DNA from: Hanleya hanleyi
Lineage: Eukaryota; Mollusca; Polyplacophora; Lepidopleurida; Hanleyidae
Assembly (NCBI GenBank): GCA_036873755.1
Contig: JAVTVY010020242.1
Coordinates: 1-64,000, forward strand
Reading direction: 5' to 3'
Length of the DNA stretch: 64,000 bases
The position numbers were made by a program, and so were the translations under genes. The notes under the pieces were generated by a model. That model was not told where the DNA came from. It saw only the letters and a program-made list of their open reading frames with translations, and made no database searches. This document shows, one piece after another, positions 19,955 to 31,000 of this stretch (positions are counted from its first letter, which is position 1; the number at the start of each line of letters is the position of its first letter).

Positions 19955-20392
19955 TAATTTGGTAATTTGTTCATTGGGTTCTGCCGCCGCTTCACTCAGG
20001 GCACGAGCCCAGCCCAACTGAACAGCTGACCGCTCGTCCGGTGTAAACAGCTGGTCCACAAATGGCACCACTTTCTCGAAGGCTGTCCACAGATCGAGGT
20101 CTAGGGTGAAGCCTCGCGTAGGGTCTTGGTTACGGAACAGGCGTGGGAAGAAGGGTCCATGGTGTACGTAGATGGCACTGTCTATGTGGATGAGGTATCC
20201 GTCGTGCTCAACCCTCAACACCCGTTTAAATCTGGTCCAGCCATCACGGTGTAGCTTAACCGTATTCGATACGGTCTCAGCGCGCGACCAGCAAACATCC
20301 CCACGGTCTTCAACGATGGTGACTTTATCTTCATAGACGTGTAACCCCACCTGGGGTGTAAGGGGAAGGATGGCTCGTAGGACTGGTGACAT
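19955..20392 (-). pseudogene. Two-module PC4-like protein, C-terminally deleted (E1)
   Basis: This corresponds to the E0 gene at 963-1454. The start is ATG 20392, and the ORF extension to 20536 is a duplicated promoter segment, with the FVIGSTMSP-coding stretch present twice. Both modules are intact (LHRDGWTRFKRVL and GFTLDLDLWTAFEKVVP). After AEPNEQITK the reading frame runs into integrase sequence because roughly 0.7 kb, including the whole 160-aa paralogue, is deleted. The translated end at 19934 is therefore not native. Confidence 0.7.
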
Positions 20393-20591
20393 GGTTGACC
20401 CAATGACGAAAGGTGAATGACACACACTCTGACTGTCTCTCGTATTTATGGTCAGGTCCCTCGGTGACATGGTTGATCCAATGACGAACGGTGAATGACG
20501 CACACTGTGAATGACCCTCGTATATGTCGGTTGCACAAAAGCGCATCTGTGGAGGCTCTGAAGAGTCGTTCTTTTTCGGTCGCTGTTGTTG

Positions 20592-20894
20592 TCATTGCCA
20601 CAGCGTCAGGGTCAATAGGGCAAAGACCATTGTGAGGCCAACGAGCCGTCGCTGGTTCCGGCGTGATCGCTCGTTGTCCATAGCCCGGGCATCAAGTATG
20701 GCTGTCATAGTCCAGTAGTGTTGAGTGATAGCACACCTCTCCATCGAGTCCGAGGACCGCTTCTGTGAACTCTTTCAGGATCTGGCGTCGCCATCTCCAA
20801 ACATGGACCGAACCACTGCTCTGTAACCTGTGAGTGAATTAACCACGGTCGCATGATGTAAAATGCGAGTCGCATAGGGCTGGATGTCCGTCAT
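20592..20894 (-). pseudogene. Small tail-anchored protein, frameshifted (E1)
   Basis: The ATG at 20894 and the terminal TLWQ stop correspond to the 108-aa E0 gene (1527-1853). Small deletions near 20795 and 20745, relative to E0, break the frame. The upstream TATAAAAC region is kept. Confidence 0.6.
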
Positions 20895-21029
20895 GGCTCT
20901 GCAACCGTAGAAATGAAAGTGTGGGATCCAGAGGGACGTGTTTTATAGACCATGTCACACATGCGCGCCTAGACGTAGCTCTACGGGTGTAGTCCGTGAT
21001 ACGTGCTATTCTGATTGGTTATGTGGCTC

Positions 21030-21716
21030 CTATAGAGATAGTACCTTATCGACAATGGGGACTACTTGTTCCAAAGCCGTCCATAGATCGGGGTCCAGGG
21101 TACAACCACCGTCGTTCAGACAGAGGAGTCGAGCGAAAAAGGAACCGCAGAAAATGTAGACGTCGTCACACAGGTGAATGCTATCACCGTGCAGGTCACC
21201 CAACAACACCCGTTTCAATGTAGTCCATCCTTCCGGTGACAAAGAGACGTGCGCTTTGGGTTCAGGCGTACACCAACACCGAAGTCCGCTATCGATGAGG
21301 TCCACTCGTTTGGGGTACAACAATAGGGTGCAGCCAGGTGTAAGCCTCCGGGTAGCCACAGTCCCTTCTTTCACCTCGGGGTGTAGTAAGTCATTCACCT
21401 CGGGGATTATATCTTTCAGTGCCATCCATAAGGGTGGACAGAGTGTGATATAGGTACCTCCACTCTGTTCCAACCGGGGAAAAAGGGAATCCTCTCCAGC
21501 AGTGCGTATGTGCACACCGACTTCCACGTGCATGAAATCCCTTTCGGGTTCTTTTCCCTGTAACAATCGTGTCAATAGAGTCCAGCCTGATAGCGATAAC
21601 ACAATCTTCACCTTCTGCGGTGCGGCTTGGACCAGCTCCAGGTGATCGTCATTGACGATGAGGTAGACGTCGGACGTCAGTTGGAATAACGCAAGCTCTG
21701 TTCCGCTCGCTGCCAT
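21030..21716 (-). CDS. Four-module PC4-like protein (228 aa), intact (E1)
   Basis: This is the best-preserved member of the family. All four modules carry their Trp helix: LSLSGWTLLTRLLQG, CPPLWMALKDIIPEVNDLL, LSPEGWTTLKRVLLG and CTLDPDLWTALEQVVP followed by VDKVL. The alternation A-B-A-B suggests an internal duplication of the two-module protein. Each A-B pair could fold as a single-chain mimic of the PC4 homodimer; this is structural inference only. Promoter and TIR spacing match E0. It is open in E1 although neighbouring genes are broken. Confidence 0.72.
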   Translation of the reverse strand: MAASGTELALFQLTSDVYLIVNDDHLELVQAAPQKVKIVLSLSGWTLLTRLLQGKEPERDFMHVEVGVHIRTAGEDSLFPRLEQSGGTYITLCPPLWMALKDIIPEVNDLLHPEVKEGTVATRRLTPGCTLLLYPKRVDLIDSGLRCWCTPEPKAHVSLSPEGWTTLKRVLLGDLHGDSIHLCDDVYIFCGSFFARLLCLNDGGCTLDPDLWTALEQVVPIVDKVLSL

Positions 21717-21979
21717 GGTCGGGAATGAAAAGCGAACGGTTAGAGAGGTGGCTTTATAGTGTACCTGTTGGGTAGGGTTTTATACACCGTGTGAGTCATG
21801 GGCACTTGTTATACTCGCTTGCGCCATAAGGTCAATAAGCTTAGAAATGCGTTTTTTTCTACTACGCCCTGTGACGGCCCTTCGTGAAAGTCCGTGATTG
21901 TTCGGTAGTGTAATGTTATTTTGTATAGGATTTCACTTAACATGAGGTTTCACTATAGGCGAAAGCATTCTAGTACCCG

Positions 21980-23876
21980 GATGTAGGCGCAGACGTGAGC
22001 GAAATTCTAGTACCCGTCGATTGGTTCTTTTATCGATCGCTCATTGACTCTTTTTTCTCGACCGCTGATTGGTCCAAATGGAACTGCCCATCCTTCCCAG
22101 GTTAATTTACAATCCCCTTTTTTGGGTTCAAGCTCTGTATATCGATGCCGCAACATTGTTGCCGAACATTGCCGAAAGGGAGACCTTTTGACTTGGATGT
22201 GACCTTTGACCTTTTGACCCGACATTCTTCCGCGCACTTCCGGTGATGCCACGCACTTCCGGTGATGCTGCGCACTTCCGGATAATCGCGCGCGCGCGCG
22301 CTGCGGCCGGGGCGGGGCGGGGCGGGGCGGGGCGGGGCTGGGCCGGGCCGGGCCGAGAGAAAACCCGGAGGTTGAACATCCGGACCTTACGTCTAAGGGG
22401 AACATTGGAACTCTTCTGTGTTCGAAGGTAGTTTTAGTGAAACCCGGAAGTGACGTCTGTGCACAGAACCCACACCACCACCCAACCCCAAACCCAGGGA
22501 CCCCTAGTGGTGGGTCAAACACACCCCCACGCATCCCCCAACATGCCTGCTTTCTATACTACGACCGGACTGCGCATGCGCAGACCCTTGAACACGGACG
22601 AACCCTGAGTCCAATCGGATGCTGCTTCACAAGAGCTTCAACATAAGACCTCACTCGATCCCATCGGACCATTAGGGGCCCACCTAAACCCCAACACGTC
22701 TATTTCTATACTACGGCCAGACTGCGCATGCGCAGACTAATGACAACGAACGACACACTAGCCCAGGCGGATGCTCCCTCGCGACAGCTTCAAAATAAGA
22801 CCTCATACGACACCATAGGATCATTAGGGGCTCACCTAAACCCTAAAACGTCTATTTCCACACCCTTTTCCCAGAATTCCTGTCTGCGCATGCGCAGAAT
22901 GTGGACAACGGCCGAGACCCTAGTCCAATCGGATGCCCCCTCACATAGGCTTCACATTGATACCTCACTCGATCCAATCGGCCCACTCGTGGCTCACCTA
23001 GATCCCAAAACGTCTATTTCCATACCCTTTTCCCACAATTCCCTGTCTGCGCATGCGCAGAATGTGGACAACGACCGAGACACTAGTCCAGGTGGATGCC
23101 CCCTCACATAGGCTTCACATTGATACCTCATACAACTCCATAGGCCCATTAGGGACCCCCCTCGATCCCAAAACGTCTATTTTCATACCCTTTGTCTAAT
23201 GCGCATGCGCAGAATGACGATATTCCAACCCCACACGCACCGCATCGGATACTCCTTCACGAATGCTTCAAATTGATACCTCATACGACTCCATCGGACC
23301 ATTAGGGGCTCCCCTAGATCCCAAAACGTCTATTCCATAACCTTGGTCTACCGCGCATGCGCAGAATGACCATATTCCAACCCCACACCCAGCCCATCGG
23401 ATGCCCCCTCACATAGGCTTCACATTGATACCTCACTCGACTCCATCGGGCCACTAGTGACCCACCTAGACCCCAAAACGTCTATTTCCATACCCTTGGT
23501 CTACCGCGCATGCGCAGAATGACGATATTCCAACCCGCACCCCATCAGATGCCCCTTCACGAATGCTTCACATTGATACCTCATACGATCCAATCGGTAC
23601 AATAGGGACCCCTCTCGCCCCTGAAGATTGCCGGAGAATTTGGGACTACTTTATGTCCGCGGAGGCAGACCGCATCAACACCAGACCGCATCACCGCGGA
23701 GGAATACACACGCCCGATTCACGCAGACCGGAAGTGACGTCATACATGACGTCACACTTCAGTACATGTCCCATCATGTTCAGTCATACGGGACTGGTGG
23801 CGCCCCCTGGCGGAAAAAGGGGACCAAGAGTTACCTCCCTGGAAAACGTGAGCCGTCCTGTCTTCTATATACTACT
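21980..23876. repeat. Right terminal inverted repeat of E1
   Basis: It has the same organisation as 2940-4939: CCAAT cluster, DR1, ETS pair, (CG)n/GGGGC tract (22285-22360), NRF1-palindrome array (for example 22570, 22722, 22884, 23047), CRE pair (23735-23754), CTCF-like site (23796-23813) and terminal ATACTACT. The G+C-rich tract and array differ from E0 by unit changes. Confidence 0.85.
23796..23813 (-). promoter_or_regulatory. CTCF-consensus match near outer end of right TIR
   Basis: The minus strand reads CCGCCAGGGGGCGCCACC, which contains the CCNCCAGGGGGCGC core of the animal CTCF motif. The duplicated fragment (near 28007-28024) keeps it; E0 (near 4880-4897) has one change. Left TIRs lack this segment. 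Binding is inferred. Confidence 0.5.
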
Positions 23877-25819
23877 TGTCGGGTTAAATTGAACCAGTCG
23901 CCTGTGCTCGCATCCTCTTTTCATCAGGATCCGCAGTGTTGATAAGCTGTCCGGGAGACATTTTGGGGGGAAATCCAAGTTTGGGGTCTGATGTCATTCT
24001 CATAAATGTCCTGATTCAAACACCAAAGAACACATATCTTATCAGCTTGACCGTATATTTATGTCAAACGGTGCTCACACTATTCTCTTAAAGTAATTTG
24101 TAGCTGCCTTTGTGGCACAATGAGACAAGTTCTTAGTTTATGGGCTATAAAACCTCGCGACAAACATACCGTAGGGTTTTGCGCCAACAAATGACACCCA
24201 ATGCAGAAAGCCAGCATAGCAAGGACCATTAAATGTCGACGATGTGGTTATAAACACTTTCGAATTGCAAATGGGTGCCAGTGTAACTTTCTCAGCGCAA
24301 ACAAATTGGTTTTCATTCGCATTGCCGTTCACAGGAATTTGGATAGATTAGCGATAGTTCACCTGAAATGGTACATTCGAATTGTAACACAGGTAGTTCG
24401 TCGAACAAAGCTCAAGGAAACAGGTAATCATTCGAAGATTATCGAACCGTCGAAAGAAATACACACGAATCAATAGCATTCGCCAGAACTACACTGTTCA
24501 ATGAAAGTTTCGATCTTTTTACCAATGCACCAACCATTGTGACCGAGACTGTACTAGTACAAAATTTCATACTGGCATAGAATTCATATCAACACAAGCT
24601 AGGTTTTGTAAGACAAAACGTTCAACATTTTTCGATAGTGTCAGCAAAATATCATTGATTCGGTCATCAATCCATATCTTTTATTCAAATAGTTTTCCTA
24701 ATCATTTTCTGACGTATAGTATATGTGAGTTACACTTTGTGGTGTTCATTTGAATGCCATGAAAATTGAAACACACTTTATTCACTACTCTCGAGTTAAT
24801 TAGAATTAAACACCAGTTACGAGAACCGAGCAAGAGATTTTGCACGATTTGGTGATTTTTAGCCATAAGTGTGTAGTATTTGTCTCCAAGCTTGAAGAAT
24901 TTTACTGGAAGACGATTGGTTGTTGCCTTGCCGAGCCAGGTTGTGCAATACCGTTCTGTGACTTCAAATGCGTCACAGGATCTAAAATTTGCCTATGTCT
25001 ACGCGACATGCTGAACCTTCAGAAACATCACTATTAACAATGTCGAAATTTTGATCGTCTCTCTTGTGGTAAATTTAACGAGAGTGTAAGCCTATTTCAC
25101 TGTCATAAATATTCAATCTTTGTCAAATCGTCCATTTGGAATATCGGTGGCTTCTTCAAATTCAGTGTAGAGGCATATATATCCTATACTAAGGCGTTAC
25201 CCATGTAGGGAGTATCCATAACATGTGTTGAATAAGTACGAATATACTTGAAATGATCATCTTTTTTTTAATTGTTGCATGGATGTATTCAACCAGCAAC
25301 GCGGACCAATGAGTATACCCATTAGAATACACAACGCCGATCAATGAGTATACCCATTAGAATACACAAAGACGAGCAATGCGTATACCCATTAGAATAC
25401 ACAAAGACGAGCAATGAGTATACCCACTAGAATACACAACGCCGATCAATGAGTATACCCATTAGAATACACATATGCTCTTAATATGTGGTGTTATCTA
25501 ATTTTACAAAGATTCTAAAAATGAGAAATCAACTCCCGGCGTGATATCACTGAACAAGTGTTGAAAGCAACGTTAAAGTCCACTCGCCCCAAACAACTGT
25601 ATAAACAAAGGAACATAGTTTTTTCATCGAAGCCCGAGATGAATGCAGTGTAAGTTGCATGAAATTGAAATAATCTAGCTTCCTACATGAAGTATCTACT
25701 GGGATACATTATTCGACAACGTTGACAAAGACTTCCTTCTGGCTGAGGGATATAAAAATTTCCATCTAAACGTGATCTTTTTCTAAAATCAAAACGCCAA
25801 TATGTGTAGAATCAAAGAT
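23877..25819. other. Flank F, second copy, partial
   Basis: It matches 4940-6886, including the 35-bp repeat array (25307-25473). It stops abruptly at 25819/25820, where sequence equivalent to position 2682 (upstream of the four-module gene) begins. No gene is seen. Confidence 0.85.
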
Positions 25820-28086
25820 GGTTAGAGAGGTGGCTTTATAGCGTACCTGTTGGGTAGGGTTTTATACACCGTGTGAGTCATGGGCACTTGTTATACTCGC
25901 TTGCGCCATAAGGTCAATAAGGTTAGAAATGTGCTTTTTTCTACTACGCCCTGTGACGGCCCTTCGTGAAAGTCCGTGATTGTTCGGTAGTGTAATGTTA
26001 TTTTGTATAGGATTTCACTTAACATGAGGTTTCACTATAGGCGAAAGCATTCTAGTACCCGGATGTAGGCGCAGACGTGAGCGAAATTCTAGTACACGTC
26101 CATTGGTTCTTTTACCGATCGCTCAGTGGCTCTTTTTTCTCGACCGCTGATTGGTCCAAATGGAACTGCCCATCCTTCCCAGGTTAATTTACAATCCCCT
26201 TTTTGGGGTTCAAGCTCTGTATATCGATGCCGCAACATTGTTGCCGAACATTGCCAAAAGGGAGACCGTTTGACTTGGGTGTGACCTTTGACCTTTTGAC
26301 CCGACATTCTTCCGCGCACTTCCGGTGATGCCGCGCACTTCCGGATAACCGCGCGCGAGCGCGCGCTGCGGCCGGGGCGGGGCGGGGCCGGGCCGGGCCG
26401 GGCCGGGCCGGGCCGGGCCGGGAGAAAACCCGGAGGTTGAACATCCGGACCTGACGTCTAAGGGGAACATTGGAACTCTTCTGTGTTCGAAGGTAGTTTT
26501 AGTGAAACCCGGAAGTGACGTCTGTGCGCAGAACCCACACCACCACCCAACCCCAAACTAGGGACCCCTAGTGGTGGGTCAAACACACACCCACGCATCC
26601 CCCAACATGCCTGCTTTCTATACTACGACCGGACTGCGCATGCGCAGACCCTTGAACACGGACGAACCCTGAGTCCAATCGGATGCTGCTTCACAAGAGC
26701 TTCAACATAAGACCTCAGACGACTCCATCGGACCCATAGTGACCTATGTCGGCGCCAAAATGTCTATTTCCATACACATTCCCTACTGCGCATGCGCGGA
26801 ATGACGTCAGTTCCACGTCACACCCAGCCCGTCGGATACTTCCTCACGACTGCTTCACATGGATACCTCACTCGATCCCATCGGACCATTAGGGGCCCAC
26901 CTAAACCCCAACACGTCTATTTCTATACTACGGCCAGACTGCGCATGCGCAGACTATTGACAACGAACGGCACACTAGCTCCCTCACGACAGCTTCAAAA
27001 TAAGACCTCATACGACACCATAGGATCATTAGGGGCTCACCTAAACCCTAAAACGTCTATTTCCACACCGTTTTCCCAGAATTCCCTGTCTGCGCATGCG
27101 CAGAATGTGGACAACGGCCGAGACCCTAGTCCAATCGGATGCTCCCTCACATAGGCTTCACATTGATACCTCACTCGATCCAATCGGCCCACTCGTGGCT
27201 CACCTAGATCCCAAAACGTCTATTTCCATACCCTTTTCCCACAATTCCCTGTCTGCGCATGCGCAGAATGTGGACAACGACCGAGACACTAGTCCAGTCG
27301 GATGCCCCCTCACATAGGCTTCACATTGATACCTCATACAACTCCATAGGCCCATTAGGGACCCCCCTCGATCCCAAAACGTCTATTTTCATACCCTTTG
27401 TCTACTGCGCATGCGCAGAATGACGATATTCCAACCCCACACGCACCCCATCGGATGCTCCTTCACGAATGCTTCAAATTGATACCTCATACGACTCCAT
27501 CGGACCATTAGGGGCTCCCCTAGATCCCAAAACGTCTATTCCATAACCTTGGTCTACCGCGCATGCGCAGAATGACCATATTCCAACCCCACACCCAGCC
27601 CATCGGATGCCCCCTCACATAGGCTTCACATTGATACCTCACTCGACTCCATCGGGCCACTAGTGACCCACCTAGACCCCTAAACGTCTATTTCCATACC
27701 CTTGGTCTACCGCGCATGCGCAGAATGACGATATTTCAACCCCACACGCACTCCATCAGATGTCCCTTCACGAATGCTTCACATTGATACCTCATACGAT
27801 CCAATCGGTACAATAGGGACCCCTCTCGCCCCTGAAGATTGCCGGAGAATTTGGGACTACTTTATGTCCGCGGAGGCAGACCGCATCAACATAAGACCGC
27901 ATCACCGCGGAGGAATACACACGCCCCATTCACGCAGACCGGAAGTGACGTCATACATGACGTCACACTTCAGTACATGTCCCATCATGTTCAGTCATAC
28001 GGGACTGGTGGCGCCCCCTGGCGGAAAAAGGGGACCAAGAGTTACCTCCCTGGAAACGTGAGCCGTCCTGTCTTCTATATACTACT
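25820..28086. mobile_element. Duplicated right-TIR fragment of a Polinton
   Basis: This equals 2682-4939: promoter region of the four-module gene without the gene, then the complete right TIR including GGGCC tract (26350-26430), NRF1-type array (26630-27790), CRE pair and CTCF-like site. It ends ACTACT at 28086. It is part of a roughly 4.2 kb tandem duplication with the flank. Confidence 0.85.
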
Positions 28087-31000
28087 TGTGGGGTTAAATT
28101 GAACCAGTCGCCTGTGCTCGCATCCTCTTTTCATCAGGATCCGCAGCGTTGATAAGCTGTCCGGGAGACATTTTGGGGGAAAATCCAAGTTTGGGGTCTG
28201 ATGTCATTCTCATAAATTCATTCTCCTGATTCAAACACCAAAGAACACATATCTTATCAGCTTGACGGTATATTTATGTCAAACGGTGTTCAAACTATTC
28301 TCTTAAAGTAATTTGTAGCTGCCTTTGTGGCACAATGAGACAAGTTCTTAGTTTATGGGTAATAAAACCTCGCGACAAGCATACCGTAGGGTTTTGCGCC
28401 AACAAATGACACCCAATGCAGAAAGCCAGCATAGCAAGGACCATTAAATGTCGACGATGTGGTTATAAACACTTTCGAATTGCAAATGGGTGCCAGTGTA
28501 ACTTTCTCAGCGCAAACAAATTGGTTTTCATTCGCATTGCCGTTCATAGGAATTTGGATAGATTAGCGATAGTTCACCTGAAATGGTACATTCGAATTGT
28601 AACACAGGTAGTTCGTCGAACAAAGCTCAAGAAAACAGGTAATCATTCGGAGATTATCGAACCGTCGAAAGAAATACACACGAATCAATAGCATTCGCCA
28701 GAACTACACTGTTCAATGAAAGTTTCGATCTTTTTACCAATGCACCAACCATTGTGACCGAGACTGTACTAGTACAAAATTTCATACTGGCATAGAATTC
28801 ATATCAACACAAGCTAGGTTTTGTAAGACAAAACGTTCAACATTTTTCGATAGTGTCAGCAAAATATCATTGATTCGGTCATCAATCCATATCTTTTATT
28901 CAAATAGTTTTCCTAATCATTTTCTGACGTATAATATATGTGAGTTACACTTTGTGGTGTTCATTTGAATGCCATGAAAATTGAAGCACACTTTATTCAC
29001 TACTCTCGAGTTAATTAGAATTAAACACCAGTTACGAGAACAGAGCAAGAGATTTTGCACGATTTGATGATTTTTAGCCATAAGTGTGTGGTATTTGTCT
29101 CCAAGCTTGAAGAATTTTACTGGAAGACGATTGGTTGTTGCCTTGCCGAACCAGGTTGTGCAATACCGTTCTGTGACTTCAAATGCGTCACAGGATCTAA
29201 ACTTTGCCTATGTCTACGCGACATGCTGAACCTTCAGAAACATCACTATTAACAATGTCCAAATTTTGATCGTCTCTCTTGTGGTAAATTTAACGAGAGT
29301 GTAAGCCTATTTCACTGTCATAAATATTCAATCTTTGTCAAATCGTCCATTTGGAATATCGGTGGCTTCTTCAAATTCAGTGTAGAGGCATATATATCCT
29401 ATACTGAGGCGTTATCCATGTAGGGAGTATCCATAACATGTGTTGAATAAGTACGAAAATACTTGAAATGATCATCTTTTTTTTAATTGTTGCATGGATG
29501 TATTCAACCAGCAACGCGGACCAATGAGTATACCCATTAGAATACACAACGCCGATCAATGAGTATACCCATTAGAATACACAAAGACGAGCAATGAGTA
29601 TACCCATTAGAATACACAAAGACGAGCAATGAGTATACCCACTAGAATACACAACGCCGATCAATGAGTATACCCATTAGAATACACATATGCTCTTAAT
29701 ATGTGGTGTTATCTAATTTTACAAAGATTCTAAAAATGAGAAATCAACTCCCGGCATATCACTGAACAAGTGTTGAAAGCAACGTTAAAGTCCACTCACC
29801 CCAAACAACTGTATAAACAAAGGAACATAGTTTTTTCATAGAAGCCCGAGATGAATGCAGTGTAAGTTGCATGAAATTGAAAGAATCTAGCTTCCTACAT
29901 GAAGTATCTACTGGGATACATTATTCGACAACGTTGACAAAGACTTCCTTCTGCCTGAGGGATATAAAAATTTCCATCTAAATGTGATCTTTTTCTAAAA
30001 TCAAAACGCCAATATGTGTAGAATCAAAGATGCTGGTACACAAAAATCATTTGCTCAAAATTCATTGACCCGCAGTTTTCCGTTGATGTTAGAAATACCT
30101 TAAGCGCTCATTCCCTTTCAACGATATTGAAATGATAGTAGTAAAGTTTTATCGCATTCAACACAAAATCAAATTATTTGAATTTCTATGAGGTAGGTAT
30201 TCATTAAAAGGTACTGCCAGCATATCAAGCCGCTAAAATATTTTACATGATTTACCCCAAAGTTTGAAAGTAATTTATCTCTTTTCTTGTCTCATGAAAT
30301 AGGTTCTATTCAGTATTTTTTTAGGATATGACAGAGGATGGGGCACATAATCCTGGGGGACGAGCAATCGGGAATCATCCCTGGTAATAGTGCCTCTGGA
30401 AAGGGATTTCTTTACCAATGGGTGAAACCCAGTGTGACTCGCAGGAGAGACTGGGAGCGAGAGTGAGGCAGAAAACATCGGACCCAATACAATAGGGGGA
30501 GTAAATTAGTTCGGTTTGATGTTTACATTTTATCTTCGAAGTCATAATATCGCATCAAAATTCACCAACACCAGTTTACGATAGCACAACAGTTCCACTT
30601 CAAAAGCCTAGCTTTTTACCTCAGAATGTGTTGCACACGCTCAGTTATGGACAGACAGCAATGCTATATTCACCAACCCAGGTTTGGCTGGGAATAAAAA
30701 TACAGTTCTCAAACTGAAAAATATGTGTGAGTGAGTGAATAACGCTTAACATCGCTTTCATCATTATTTCAGTCATATCGCGACGAACCAAACAAGCACA
30801 AGTTGCGTTCCTGCTGCTTCAAACAAGAAATCTTTGGAGCAACATGGAACCGGACACCCTCCATCCACCCTATAAAACACTGACGACAGCGCACAAGACA
30901 AGGACAAGACCCTTACATGGCGCAATAAAGGCAAGTGATATTACAGTGCTAGACATCACATTATCAAGTTCTCAGCAAAATGCAGTCAATATGTGCCAGA

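Larger units (their letters stand above)
11520..23876 (-). mobile_element. Polinton/Maverick copy E1, both TIRs present, about 12.4 kb
   Basis: The element runs from AGTAGTATTTT (11520) to ATATACTACT (23876), inside inverted repeats of about 1.3 kb (left) and 1.9 kb (right). On the minus strand, right to left, it has four-module PC4-like, tail-anchored, two-module PC4-like, integrase, membrane protein, ATPase, basic hydrophobic-tail protein, Pro-rich protein, minor capsid, GHG protein, major capsid and protease genes. No polymerase B or helicase lies between the TIRs. Most structural genes have disabling mutations, so it is a decayed copy; the ATPase and the four-module PC4-like gene are still open. 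Confidence 0.9.
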
